In this document: positions 1-8,603 of the stretch, in pieces | How positions within the stretch are numbered: the stretch's first letter is position 1 | Layout of the letters: each line of letters opens with the position of its first letter | Origin: Paraburkholderia silviterrae | Lineage (GTDB): Bacteria > Pseudomonadota > Gammaproteobacteria > Burkholderiales > Burkholderiaceae | Direction: 5' to 3' | Assembly: GCF_004353915.1 (NCBI RefSeq) | Contig: NZ_SMRP01000006.1 | Coordinates: 62,599 to 126,598 of the forward strand | DNA length: 64,000 bases | Program-made: the position numbers and the translations under genes | The notes under the pieces: generated by a model | Database searches by the model: none | What the model saw: the letters and a program-made list of their open reading frames with translations, nothing else | Told to the model about the DNA's origin: nothing

Positions 1-87
1 TGCGTTTTTATATTTTTAGTAATACGTATTATTAGGCGTAGAGGAAGCGCATTGCAGGAACAGAAAGACGTGCAACCGGGCCGTGCG

Positions 88-462
88 TTAGTTGAGCATG
101 GTCCGCTCCCCGGCGGGCGTCGCATGGGGCAGCGAGGAAAGCGCTTCAAACAGGCTGGCGAGGCTGGATGCCGGCAGGGCGAAGGCGGTCCATCCCTTTC
201 CGACGTGACGCAGCGACAATACCGCACCGTCAAAGTCTCTCAGGCGGTCCACGCGCCAGCAAGGGTCGAGTTCCATCGGATACGTGCCTGAGGGAGGGGT
301 CAGCGGACGCGCGGGCTGCATCGCCGCGCGAATATTGGCCAGTTGCTCGATCATCGCTTCAATATCTTGCGCGCCGAGTAGCGACGATTCACCGGCAATC
401 GTGAACCTGACTACGGTTGTTCCGGTTTCGCTAGTGACATCCAGTTGCAGCGCGTGATACAT
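88..462 (-). CDS. small conserved protein of unknown function (124 aa)
   Basis: I do not recognise a family. The protein is acidic to neutral, with no signal peptide, membrane segment or obvious catalytic motif. It opens with MYHALQLDVTSE, has a predicted helix around residues 30-50 and ends HATPAGERTMLN. I chose the ATG at 462 over the upstream TTG at 468 because an AAAGG ribosome-binding site lies about 7 bases before it. Third codon positions are strongly G/C, which supports real coding. It lies downstream of the porin gene on the same strand, but about 200 non-coding bases and a hairpin separate them, so it is probably transcribed alone. The coding call is fairly firm; the function is unknown. 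Confidence 0.6.
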   Translation of the reverse strand: MYHALQLDVTSETGTTVVRFTIAGESSLLGAQDIEAMIEQLANIRAAMQPARPLTPPSGTYPMELDPCWRVDRLRDFDGAVLSLRHVGKGWTAFALPASSLASLFEALSSLPHATPAGERTMLN

Positions 463-627
463 GAGCAAACCTTTCTTCGTTTGACAGCTGAAATTCCAGC
501 CGCATTATGGCGTTCAGACACATACCGTATCGACAGGTTAGTTCATACTGATCGGCGCCAAATTTCATGTTTATTTCCACGCGTTAAAAATCGATGTTTA
601 CACAACTACACTCTCAAGCGAGACAGA

Positions 628-655
628 CCGGCCGTGGCCCCGAGGCGACGGCCGG
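628..655 (-). terminator. hairpin downstream of the porin gene
   Basis: CCGGCCGT at 628-635 pairs perfectly with ACGGCCGG at 648-655 around a 12-base loop, 12 bases past the porin stop codon. No U-run follows in the porin direction, so it is either a weak intrinsic terminator or a hairpin protecting the mRNA 3' end. Confidence 0.45.
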
Positions 656-667
656 CGGACGAGTCAA

Positions 668-1837
668 TCAGAACTTGTGCCGGATGCCCAGACTGACGAT
701 ATCCTGACTGCTCGTTCCTGCAACGCCATAAGATCCGATCGATGCCTCGGCGCTCGAAACCGTGCCATCGGCGTTGAGTTGCGAGCCGCTCGCATGCTGC
801 CACGCGCCAACGAGATAGACGTCCGTGCGCTTGGAAAGGCTGTAATCGGCACCCAGCGAGATCTGGTTATAGGACGCGTTGGTGTCGCCGCTCGCGTGCG
901 TATAGCTGTAGCCGAGACCGAGCAGCAGCGCCGGATTGACCTGGTAGTTGAAGAAGCCTTGTCCCGTGTTGAAGATCTCCGTCGAGAGGAACGCCGACTG
1001 CGCATCGGCCTTGTAGGCCGAATTGCTGTACGACAGCCCGAAGGTGTAAGGTCCGGTCCTGAAGTTCGCAGCAACTCGCGCGATGTTGATCGACTTCGCC
1101 GTCTCGTATCCCGAGTTGACGGGGCCGTCGAAGGTGCCATCCGACGTCGACGACCAGCCGGTCCGTACGGCTGCCGTGGTGCTGGTGTTGTCGGCCACGT
1201 AATAACCCGCGGCAATGGAGAACGGGCCATTGTTATACGAAGCCGCTGCCGACCACGTCTGCCCGGAACCCGTCTGGCCGGCTACTCCGCCAAACGCGTA
1301 CATGGCCTCGACCTGCAGCCCCGCATAGTTCTGGGAGACATATTTCACGGCGTTATTGGTGCGCGAACTGTTGTCGTAGTTGTCCACGTCACCCGCCGTG
1401 GCAAACGAGCTGCCGAAATAGGCGTCGTCGGTAAGCCCCTGCACCTGATCGACGAGCGGGTCGTACTGCCGCCCGAGTGTGACGGTGCCATACCGATCGC
1501 TTTCAAGGCCGACATAGGCCTGCCGCCCGAACAGAGACGACGTGCCGTTGTACGTGCCCATCTGGCCGTTGTTGAGGTTGAAACCGTCTTCGAGCTGGAA
1601 GATCGCTTTCAGGCCGCCACCGAGATCTTCAGAACCCTTCAGGCCCCAACGGCTACCCGAAAGATTGCCGGAATAGAGCCCAATCTGGTTGCTGCCCGTA
1701 GGCGTGGCGTTGTGCGTGTATTGAATCGATTCGTCGATGATGCCATACAGCGTGATGCTGCTCTGCGCTCGCGCGGCCGCACTGAACATGCCGAGCAATG
1801 CCATTGCCGCGAGCGTTTTACCGACCAGTTTTTTCAT
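668..1837 (-). CDS. outer-membrane general porin (gram-negative porin, OmpC-like)
   Basis: This is a 389-aa trimeric beta-barrel porin for passive diffusion of small hydrophilic solutes across the outer membrane. Residues 1-24 form a clear Sec signal peptide (MKKLVGKTLAAMALLGMFSA, cleaved after ARA). The mature protein starts QSSITLYGIID, the usual opening of Burkholderiaceae porins. Other family marks are the eyelet-region block GNLSGSRWGLKGSEDLGGGL, the strand SLFGRQAYVGLE and a C-terminal phenylalanine (GIRHKF) that serves as the barrel-assembly signal. Length fits the family (about 350-400). It appears monocistronic, with roughly 460 bases of upstream non-coding DNA that could hold its regulation. 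Substrate selectivity cannot be read from the sequence. Confidence 0.95.
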   Translation of the reverse strand: MKKLVGKTLAAMALLGMFSAAARAQSSITLYGIIDESIQYTHNATPTGSNQIGLYSGNLSGSRWGLKGSEDLGGGLKAIFQLEDGFNLNNGQMGTYNGTSSLFGRQAYVGLESDRYGTVTLGRQYDPLVDQVQGLTDDAYFGSSFATAGDVDNYDNSSRTNNAVKYVSQNYAGLQVEAMYAFGGVAGQTGSGQTWSAAASYNNGPFSIAAGYYVADNTSTTAAVRTGWSSTSDGTFDGPVNSGYETAKSINIARVAANFRTGPYTFGLSYSNSAYKADAQSAFLSTEIFNTGQGFFNYQVNPALLLGLGYSYTHASGDTNASYNQISLGADYSLSKRTDVYLVGAWQHASGSQLNADGTVSSAEASIGSYGVAGTSSQDIVSLGIRHKF

Positions 1838-2222
1838 CTGAATTCTCCACAGATATCGCTCAAATTTAAGTTATCCCGTCGTCCAATTTCTTGTCGCGAT
1901 CGGGATTCGCCATTAAGGCACGGCGCAATATCTGCTCAGTTGGTAATATGCAACGGCTGTGTTTACCGGCTATTTCGGCAAGGTGTACTCGTAATAATAA
2001 CGTTGCCTGCGCAGCGAATTTACAAATTGCTTCTGCGAACTGAGAACCCTTGACCTGTTTGCTTCCACCTGATTTGAAATCCTGTTGATGCAAGCGTGAT
2101 GTGCAAGGGCGCGGGCATCTTGCGAAACGAATGTCAAACACGGTAATGATTACGGATGCCTTGCGCGCTGTTGTGCGCTGGTTAGCGTTATTTTTTTCGG
2201 CAGCGATCTCAAGCAAGATCGG
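1838..2222. other. intergenic region between porin and acetyltransferase genes
   Basis: About 385 bases without a convincing gene. A 119-codon open frame on the minus strand (1866-2225) has mixed third-position composition and no recognisable motif. The stretch next to 1838 should hold the porin promoter and leader, but I could not assign -35/-10 boxes with confidence. Confidence 0.5.
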
Positions 2223-2264
2223 CAAGTAGTCGCTGGCTAGCGCCCTATAGCCAGCGACTACTTG
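2223..2264. repeat. perfect 17-bp inverted repeat before the GNAT gene
   Basis: CAAGTAGTCGCTGGCTA (2223-2239) is the exact reverse complement of TAGCCAGCGACTACTTG (2248-2264), with an 8-base loop. It ends 35 bases before the acetyltransferase start codon. No T-run follows on either strand, so it is not a standard intrinsic terminator. It could be a very stable leader hairpin, an operator or a recombination remnant. Confidence 0.8.
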
Positions 2265-2299
2265 AAGAGGAACAACAATCCGCGAAGGAAGGTTGAATC

Positions 2300-2926
2300 A
2301 TGTGTGCATCTGCTTCGCGCCGCTCGAAATCTCTCGACCCGGCTGATTCCGCATCCGTTTGCCTCGCTCTTGCACAAGCCTTCCTTGACGACCCATTTTA
2401 TCGGGCCGTCACGATCGAATCGGCGATCGACGAGGTCCGGCGGCAATGGGTTCTCGCCCGATACTTCGAGCTGGCGATAGCGGAAGGAAGCGTTATTGGC
2501 GAGGTTCGGTACGCTGGGACAGACGGCGCCGCCATCTGGATAACCAGCAAGGCCAGCGACGCTGAGGTCGCATTGCAAGGCGCCGCGAGGAATAAAGCCC
2601 TCGCGGCACTGCTCGGAGCCAACGGCTATGCAAACTACACCCGAATCTGTGATGCGATGGCGGCGCGTGTTCCCGCTCGTCTAGCCAACGCCTGGCATTT
2701 GTCGATTTTAGGAGTGCGACCTGCCGCAAGGGGGCGGCGGCTCGCCCACAATCTGCTCGAATTGACGTTAAACCGTGCCGATCAACATGGCGCCACCTGC
2801 TTCCTGGAGACGTTCGATCGATTAAGCCTGCCGTTCTATCATCGACTTGGCTTCGTGGAAGAGAGGCATTACATTGAAGAGATCACTGCCAGGCCGTATT
2901 GGATACTCGCTCGCCATGTCGCCTGA
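2300..2926 (+). CDS. GNAT-family N-acetyltransferase
   Basis: This 208-aa protein should transfer an acyl group from acyl-CoA to an amine. The GNAT core is in the C-terminal half: strand HLSILGVRP, then the acetyl-CoA pyrophosphate loop AARGRRLAHNLLE (residues ~137-155), then the strand CFLET and the characteristic PFYHRLGFVE near residue 180. The N-terminal part (LAQAFLDDPFYR) resembles the substrate-side helices of GNAT proteins acting on small molecules. Length is normal. The ATG at 2300 follows a GGAAGG ribosome-binding site. It is preceded by the perfect inverted repeat at 2223-2264, which should be in its leader. The substrate is unknown; no neighbour suggests one. Confidence 0.85.
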   Translation: MCASASRRSKSLDPADSASVCLALAQAFLDDPFYRAVTIESAIDEVRRQWVLARYFELAIAEGSVIGEVRYAGTDGAAIWITSKASDAEVALQGAARNKALAALLGANGYANYTRICDAMAARVPARLANAWHLSILGVRPAARGRRLAHNLLELTLNRADQHGATCFLETFDRLSLPFYHRLGFVEERHYIEEITARPYWILARHVA

Positions 2927-3186
2927 AGCAGCAGCTGGAGCTCGACGACGTGGCGCAGCACAGGTGCCTGTGCTACAGCAACGCCCCGGCGTCCCAGACC
3001 TGGTCCTTTCGCGCGGCGACGCCGCGGGGCCAACCACGCACCGCGTTCACCTCCCGCAAGTTGCGCGCACTCATCGAGCACATGCAGCTTTCCCTGCTCG
3101 TCGGTCCGTGGGACGGCCTCGCGGCCGGCACCAGCACCAGCACCAGCACCAGCACAAACACCGACTTCAATCCCAAAGCGGCCTGA
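2899..3186 (+). pseudogene. coding-like relic with (ACCAGC)n repeat
   Basis: The frame is strongly G/C-biased at third positions from about 2926 to the stop (opening LKQQLELDDVAQHRC, later AFTSRKLRALIEHMQLS), so it looks like genuine protein sequence. However, its only in-frame starts lie inside the end of the acetyltransferase gene (a TTG at 2899), and no ribosome-binding site is seen. I read it as an N-terminally truncated gene of unknown family. Near its end a hexanucleotide ACCAGC is repeated about four times (3129-3154), encoding a Thr-Ser run before the terminal FNPKAA. It could alternatively be a short translated gene with an unusual start. Confidence 0.35.
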
Positions 3187-3374
3187 GAGCGCCCGCGCTT
3201 TTCTGTGGCGGCGACCGTCCGTTCGGGAAAATCGAACGAAACGTTTCCGTTTCCGGCGCTACCGGATTGCGCATGGTTTTCGTACAGTTGACCATTCAGG
3301 ACCCAGTCGCGTGAGCGCTGCCGCCGCGCGCGACGGGTCGCCGTACCCGGACGTGCATGCGGGAAGAGAGAGCC

Positions 3375-5543
3375 ATGAGCACACCCTCAGCCACCAGCCT
3401 GCACTGGTACACCGCCATCGTTGCCGCGTTGCGCCAATATGTTCAGGAAGACAGAGCACGGCTGCTCCATGTCCTGAAGACCGTGCTCGCCGTGCTCCTG
3501 TCCACCGGGATCTCCATGCGCCTCGAACTCTCGGCGCCGCGCACGGCGATGGTGAGCGTCGTCATCCTGATGATGCACCAGCACTCCGGCATGGTCATCG
3601 CGCGCGGCTTCTATCGTGGCCTCGGCATGGTCGTGGGCAATCTCGCCGCACTCGTGCTGTTCGCGCTGTTCCCCCAGCAACGTGTGCTGTTCCTCACAGC
3701 GCTCGCCGTCTGGATCGGGCTCTGCGTCTGGGGCGCCGCGTCGTACCGCAATTACCAGTCCTATGGCTTCGTGCTCGCCGGCTACGCCACCTGCATCGCA
3801 GCGCTGCCCGCCATCGATCACCCCTACGGCATCCTCGACAACGTCGTGACCGGTCTCAGTGAAGTTTCCATCGGTATTCTCTGCGCGAGCCTTGTCAGTG
3901 CGATGGTTTTTCCGCAGCATGTGCGCGACATGCTGCTTCGCCTCGGCGTCAGTCACTTTTCGGGCTTTCTCGGATTCGTGCGCACGACACTGACCGGCAG
4001 ACTCGACCCGCTCGAACTCGGACGGACCCAACTGGCCCTGATCGCGGAACGCGCGCAGCTGGAGAACCTGCGCAGCGCGGCGGTGTTCGAGGACCCGGAT
4101 CTGCGGATTCACAACGACATCATGACCCGTCTGGCCAGCGAGTTTCTCGATGCCAACACCCGGTTTCATCTGCTTTATCAGTTCCGCCGGCAGCTGCGCG
4201 CCAACATGCGCAGCGACCTGGCGGACACGGTGGATGCGCTTTTCGCCCAGCTCGCCGCGCTGCTGCCGGAGCGCATCGATCCCGCACAGCCCGACCTGGA
4301 GCGCCTTCGCCAGTTCGACGCCGCGCTCACCGCCCTGCTGGAGCGGCTGCCGGGCCTGCAGGCGGATCAACGCCAGGCCCTCATGCATGAAGATGCGGCC
4401 ACACAGCAACTCGCCGAAAGCGCGGTCCCCCACCTGGAAAACGCGGCCGCGTCCCTGCGTGCGTATCTGCGCGACTTCATCTCGCTGCGCTGCTCGACTT
4501 TTTCGCAGGATTCGGTCCGTGTCCAACGCCCGGTGCGGATCGTGACCACGGCCAACCGGATGGTATCGATGGCCGCGGGATTGCGCGCCACCTGTGCGAT
4601 CGGCGCCGTCTCGCTGTTCTGGATCGCCACGGGGTGGACAGGCGCCTCGGGTGCGGTCATTTCCGCCGCCATTGCGAGCGCGCTCTATTCGATCATGCCC
4701 GCGCCGGCCGCCGCAACTCGCCAGATGGTGGTGGGGTGCGGCGCCGCGTGGCTCGCGAGCCTGTTCTTCAATTTCGCCGTGCTGCCCCGGCTCGACAGCT
4801 TCGTGCTGCTCGCGGCGGCCATCGCGCCGTTCATCATGATCGGCAGCTACCTGAACACCTGGCCGAAGACGGCCACCTTCGGCCTCGGGTTCAATATCTA
4901 CTTCTGCTTTCTCAGCAATCTGACCAACCCGAGCGTCTACTCGCCAACCAGCACGCTGGACGCCGGCTTCTCGGCCATGCTCGGCATCGCCGCGGCCTCG
5001 CTGGCCTATTCGGTCGTCGCGCCTTACGCCGGCGATTGGGTGACCGGCCTCTACCTGCGCCAGCTTCGCAAGCTGGTCGCCCATGCGGCATGCGGCGGCC
5101 CGCTCGATGGTCTGCGGTTGAGCTTCGACTGCGGCGTGCGCGACTTCGTCCAGCAGATCGGCGCGCGCCCCGCCACGGGGCGCTATAACCAGGCAGTCCT
5201 GCATGCATGGTCGTTCGCGTCCATCGAAATCGGCCGGGGCGTCATCGACCTGCGTGAATTGGCGCCCGCTGCCCCGCTCCCGGCGTCATGGCGCGCTTTC
5301 GAATCCAGCATTCGCGAGGCCGTCGCGCAAGCGTTCACGTCGCCCGCCCATGACGCCTGCCTGTCCGCGCTGAGCGCCGTCGAAGCGGCATTGTCGGCGC
5401 TGCCGTCGCCCGCAGGCGAGGCGGCAGCGAACTCGCCGGCCGAGATCGCCCTGGTCAGGCTGCGTTCGACGCTGAACGCCATCCGGCTATCGCTCCAGGA
5501 CAACCTCGTGCCGCTGGGCGGCATGACTGGGAACACCCGGTGA
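3375..5543 (+). CDS. FUSC-family inner-membrane efflux protein (AaeB/YccS-like)
   Basis: This 722-aa protein has the two-half FUSC architecture. Each half has a bundle of membrane helices: residues ~25-170 (VLKTVLAVLLSTGISMRLEL, GMVIARGFYRGLGMVVGNLA) and again ~395-560. A cytoplasmic helical domain lies between them and another at the C-terminus. AaeB-type members export aromatic carboxylic acids, working with an HlyD-type adaptor. Here the OM factor, DUF1656 protein and adaptor genes follow directly, forming a complete tripartite pump operon. I chose the ATG at 3375 rather than 3357 because GGAAGAGAG lies just before it. The stop overlaps a possible GTG start of the next gene (GTGA). The substrate is inferred from the family only. 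Confidence 0.88.
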   Translation: MSTPSATSLHWYTAIVAALRQYVQEDRARLLHVLKTVLAVLLSTGISMRLELSAPRTAMVSVVILMMHQHSGMVIARGFYRGLGMVVGNLAALVLFALFPQQRVLFLTALAVWIGLCVWGAASYRNYQSYGFVLAGYATCIAALPAIDHPYGILDNVVTGLSEVSIGILCASLVSAMVFPQHVRDMLLRLGVSHFSGFLGFVRTTLTGRLDPLELGRTQLALIAERAQLENLRSAAVFEDPDLRIHNDIMTRLASEFLDANTRFHLLYQFRRQLRANMRSDLADTVDALFAQLAALLPERIDPAQPDLERLRQFDAALTALLERLPGLQADQRQALMHEDAATQQLAESAVPHLENAAASLRAYLRDFISLRCSTFSQDSVRVQRPVRIVTTANRMVSMAAGLRATCAIGAVSLFWIATGWTGASGAVISAAIASALYSIMPAPAAATRQMVVGCGAAWLASLFFNFAVLPRLDSFVLLAAAIAPFIMIGSYLNTWPKTATFGLGFNIYFCFLSNLTNPSVYSPTSTLDAGFSAMLGIAAASLAYSVVAPYAGDWVTGLYLRQLRKLVAHAACGGPLDGLRLSFDCGVRDFVQQIGARPATGRYNQAVLHAWSFASIEIGRGVIDLRELAPAAPLPASWRAFESSIREAVAQAFTSPAHDACLSALSAVEAALSALPSPAGEAAANSPAEIALVRLRSTLNAIRLSLQDNLVPLGGMTGNTR

Positions 5544-5590
5544 TTTCGCGCAGCCACACGCCACCATTCCCTATTGAATGCAACGCTCCG

Positions 5591-7054
5591 ATGCCGAAGT
5601 CTCCCTGTCTATCGCTGACGCTCGCCTGCACGCTGCTGCTATCGGCATGTGCGAACACCGACGGGATCGCGTCGCGCTCGACCGTGCTCGACGCCAGGAC
5701 GGTTGCCGCCGGCGGCGCGATACAGGCAGCGCTGGCCGATGCGAGCTGGCCGCAGGAGCGCTGGTGGACGCGTTGGTCCGATCCTCAACTCGACCAACTG
5801 ATCTCGCTTGCGGTGGCCGGAAGCCCGCAAATGGGCCTCGCCCAGGCGCGAATCGACCAGGCCGAAGCGCTTGCACGCATCGCCGGCGCCGTGCGCGATC
5901 CGACCATTTCCGCCGGCGGCGAGTTCTCGCGCCGGCGCTTTTCCGCCTACGCGAACCCCAACCCGCCTGGCGGCTCCACCGTATGGAACAACGCCGTCGA
6001 CGTCGGCCTGCTCTATGAGCTCGACCTGTGGGGCAAGAACCGCGCGACGCACGAAGGCGCACTCGATACCGTTCAGGCCGCCACCGCCGACGCCCGCGAG
6101 GCGCAACTGCTGCTCGAGGCATCGGTGGTGCGCATGTATGTGACGCTTTCGTTGCAGTACGACCTGCGCGACGTCGAAGTCCAAACGCTCGAGCGGGAGC
6201 TGCGCATCGTCGACATTCTGGAGCGGCGCGGCAAGGCTGGCCTCGCCGGCCGCCTCGAAATCAGCGAGGCACATACCCCCGTCGCGGCCACCCGCGCGCA
6301 GATCGCCCAGTACGAGCGGCAGATCGCACTGGGGCGTAATCAGTTGGCAGTGCTGACCGGGCAGGGGCCCGGTGCAGGCGAGCGCCTCGCGCGCCCCAGC
6401 CTTCGCCTCGATGTGCCCATCGCGTTGCCCGCCACCTTGCCCGCGGAACTCGTCGGCCACCGCCCCGACGTGGTCGCCCAGCGCTGGCGCGTCGAAGCCG
6501 CGGCGAAGGCGATCAAGGTCGCGCATGCCGACTTCTACCCGAACATCGACCTTATCGCCACGGCAAGTCTCGCATCAGCGGCGTTCGGCGGCTTCTTCAC
6601 CTTCGTCAACAGCAGCGCCGCCGATCACAGCTTTGGCGTCGCGATTTCGCTGCCGATCTTCGACGGTGGCCTGCGCAAGGGTCGCTACGGCGTTGCCGTG
6701 GCAGACTACGACCAGGCGGTCGACCTCTATAACCAAACCGTGCTCGCCGCCTTCCAGGGCGTAGCCGACCAGGTGGTTTCGCTGCGCTCGCTCGAAACCC
6801 AGCAGCGCGACGTGGAAAATTCGTTGCAGTCCGCAAGAGAGGCGTTCGACTACGCCGAAAAGGGCTATCGGATCGGCATGACCGACTATCTGAACGTTCT
6901 TGCCACGCAAACCGAGCTGCTGCGCGCCCAGCAGAGTCTCGCCCTCACCCGCGCCGCGCGGCTCGACGCCTGGGCACAGCTCATGACGGCGCTGGGGGGC
7001 GGCATGCAAACGGCCTCCGCCCCACCGGAAGGAGTGACCCGCCATGCCCCGTGA
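5591..7054 (+). CDS. NodT/OprM-family outer-membrane efflux lipoprotein
   Basis: Outer-membrane channel of a tripartite efflux pump. Starting at the ATG at 5591, the protein begins with a lipoprotein signal peptide ending in the lipobox LLLSAC (Cys at about residue 19). Two repeated outer-membrane-efflux domains follow, with the typical blocks WWTRWSDPQLDQLISLAVA and GHRPDVVAQRWRVEAAAKAI. A GTG at 5540 would overlap the FUSC stop and add 17 residues ahead of the signal, which is less likely. The length (about 487 aa) is normal. It is followed, with an 11-base overlap, by the DUF1656 gene, so it belongs to the same operon as the pump and adaptor. Confidence 0.9.
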   Translation: MPKSPCLSLTLACTLLLSACANTDGIASRSTVLDARTVAAGGAIQAALADASWPQERWWTRWSDPQLDQLISLAVAGSPQMGLAQARIDQAEALARIAGAVRDPTISAGGEFSRRRFSAYANPNPPGGSTVWNNAVDVGLLYELDLWGKNRATHEGALDTVQAATADAREAQLLLEASVVRMYVTLSLQYDLRDVEVQTLERELRIVDILERRGKAGLAGRLEISEAHTPVAATRAQIAQYERQIALGRNQLAVLTGQGPGAGERLARPSLRLDVPIALPATLPAELVGHRPDVVAQRWRVEAAAKAIKVAHADFYPNIDLIATASLASAAFGGFFTFVNSSAADHSFGVAISLPIFDGGLRKGRYGVAVADYDQAVDLYNQTVLAAFQGVADQVVSLRSLETQQRDVENSLQSAREAFDYAEKGYRIGMTDYLNVLATQTELLRAQQSLALTRAARLDAWAQLMTALGGGMQTASAPPEGVTRHAP

Positions 7055-7244
7055 GATCGCGTTCGCCTCGCTCCTTATCCCGACCTTGTTGCCGGTCTTT
7101 CTCGGCTGTGCGGCCGGCTACTGGCTGATCGACCGGATGCTCGCCCGCATCGGCCTGTTCCGTCATGTCTGGCATCCGGCGCTGTTCCGGGCCGCGCTTT
7201 TCGTGTGCCTGTTCAGCGGCGTGAGCCTGCTGCTCGGAACGTAG
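7044..7244 (+). CDS. DUF1656 small membrane protein (AaeX-like)
   Basis: A 66-aa protein with two membrane helices (ASLLIPTLLPVFLGCAAGYW and LFRAALFVCLFSGVSLLL) joined by a short polar loop. This size and layout are those of DUF1656 proteins, which accompany AaeA/AaeB-type pumps. Its own role is not established in the family. The ATG at 7044 has a GGAAGGAGTG ribosome-binding site within the end of the preceding outer-membrane gene. The adaptor gene starts 32 bases after its stop. Confidence 0.88.
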   Translation: MPREIAFASLLIPTLLPVFLGCAAGYWLIDRMLARIGLFRHVWHPALFRAALFVCLFSGVSLLLGT

Positions 7245-7276
7245 ACCTCACCGCGCCGTTCACACCTTCTCTCATC

Positions 7277-8182
7277 ATGAATCTTCAGTCGCTGATTCGC
7301 GTGATCGTCACGCTTGCCCTGCTGGGAACGGCAATCGTCATGGGCTACGCCCTCTGGAACCACTACATGTACGCGCCGTGGACGCGCGACGGCCGAGTGA
7401 GGGCCAAGGTCATCAACATCGCCCCGGACGTCTCGGGCATCGTCACGGACGTGCGCGTCGCCGACAACCAGCTCGTGCACCGCGGCGATGTCCTGTTCGA
7501 TATCGACCGGGAACGTTTTCGCCTGGCACTCGAACAGTCCGAAGCGGAACTCGCCCTGAGCAAGTCCGAACTCGACATGCGCAAGCAACAGGCCGCGCGG
7601 CGCGCGCAACTCGACGGATCGGTCATCTCCACCGAAGTTCGCGAGGACTCCGGCGCCCAGGCGCGTCAGGCGTTCGCGAGCTATCAGGCCGCGCTCGCCG
7701 CGCGCGACGTCGCACGGCTCAATCTCGAACGCAGCGAGGTCCGCTCGCCCGTGGACGGCTACGTCACGAACCTCAACCTGTATCCCGGCGATTACGCGAG
7801 CGCAGGCGCGGCGCGGCTCGCCGTCATCGATCGCAACTCATACTGGGTGTACGGATACTTTGAGGAAACCAAACTTCCCCACGTGCACATCGGCGACAAG
7901 GCGGAAATACGCCTGCTGTCCGGCGGCCCGGTCATCGAGGGTCATGTGGAGAGCGTCGCGCGCGGGGTCAGCGATCGCGACAATCCATCCGGCCCCACGC
8001 TGCTCGCCGACGTCAACCCGGTCTTCACATGGGTGAGGCTCGCGCAACGCATCCCCGTGCGCATCCATCTCGACGACGTGCCCGACGACGTGCCCCTCGC
8101 CGCGGGCACCACCTGCACCGTCACGGTCCTGCCTGCGCAAGCGCCGCGCAAGAAAGTCGCGCCGGGTGCGAGCCGTCGATGA
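7277..8182 (+). CDS. HlyD/EmrA-family periplasmic adaptor (AaeA-like)
   Basis: Membrane-fusion protein that links the FUSC inner-membrane component to the outer-membrane channel. There is one N-terminal anchor helix (LIRVIVTLALLGTAIVMGYA, residues ~4-24). The biotinyl-lipoyl-like half follows (RVRAKVINIAPDVSGIVTDV), then a helical hairpin (~90-160), the second lipoyl half (SEVRSPVDGYVTNL) and a beta-barrel region. At about 301 aa it matches the short AaeA type. The start is taken at the ATG at 7277 (MNLQSL); longer in-frame extensions lack a membrane-anchor logic. It is the last gene of the efflux operon. Confidence 0.9.
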   Translation: MNLQSLIRVIVTLALLGTAIVMGYALWNHYMYAPWTRDGRVRAKVINIAPDVSGIVTDVRVADNQLVHRGDVLFDIDRERFRLALEQSEAELALSKSELDMRKQQAARRAQLDGSVISTEVREDSGAQARQAFASYQAALAARDVARLNLERSEVRSPVDGYVTNLNLYPGDYASAGAARLAVIDRNSYWVYGYFEETKLPHVHIGDKAEIRLLSGGPVIEGHVESVARGVSDRDNPSGPTLLADVNPVFTWVRLAQRIPVRIHLDDVPDDVPLAAGTTCTVTVLPAQAPRKKVAPGASRR

Positions 8183-8259
8183 AGGAGGCGCCGTTCGATG
8201 GACGGAAACGGACTGTTTCATGGTTGCCTGCTACCCCCCGTTGTTCCCCGCCTCCAGGC

Positions 8260-8370
8260 ATGAACCGCGTCGGTCCGAGAATTCACTTCTTTGCCACGCT
8301 GATGGTCGCGCTCGGCACCACCATTTCGGCGTCCTGGATTCTCGCGGCCAACCAGCGTGTGCATGCTGGC
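8260..8370 (+). pseudogene. relic of cytochrome bd oxidase subunit I (CydA/CioA)
   Basis: An isolated stretch translates as HFFATLMVALGTTISASWIL followed by AAN. It closely resembles the conserved segment of cytochrome bd-type quinol oxidase subunit I that usually reads as an ALGTTLSAFWIL-A/V-AN block. Nothing before or after belongs to the ~470-residue protein, and the frame runs on into unrelated residues. I read it as a fragment left by deletion. The rest of 8183-8603 shows no gene; the AAGGAG before 8604 serves the next gene. Confidence 0.55.
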
Positions 8371-8603
8371 CCTGAGCAGCAAATCAAAGCGCCGCCAGGT
8401 CGCATGGGCCGTGCGAACCTGGTTCCTTCTCCGTGCTGTTCTTTGCCGCCGCGTGCGCCGTGCTTCATGAGCTGATGACATTGATTTTCAGGCGATAACA
8501 ACCCCACGTTTCACTTGACTGCGCACTTGCGCAAACCCTCGGCCCTGTGCACCGCCATGCCGGTGTGCGCGAAGGCCCCTGATCACCCACAAGGAGTATC
8601 GAG

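Noticed and set aside
677..2053. 458-codon open frame antisense to the porin gene
   Set aside because: Shadow of the GC-biased porin frame; no motif, and the porin is unmistakable.
1866..2225. 119-codon minus-strand frame between porin and GNAT
   Set aside because: Mixed third-position composition, no ribosome-binding site and no recognisable motif.
3128..3160. ACCAGC repeat considered as a CRISPR or regulatory array
   Set aside because: Plain hexanucleotide tandem without spacers, inside a coding-like relic.
3387..5204. 605-codon open frame antisense to the FUSC gene
   Set aside because: Low-complexity, charge-rich translation typical of an antisense shadow; the FUSC frame has clear membrane helices.
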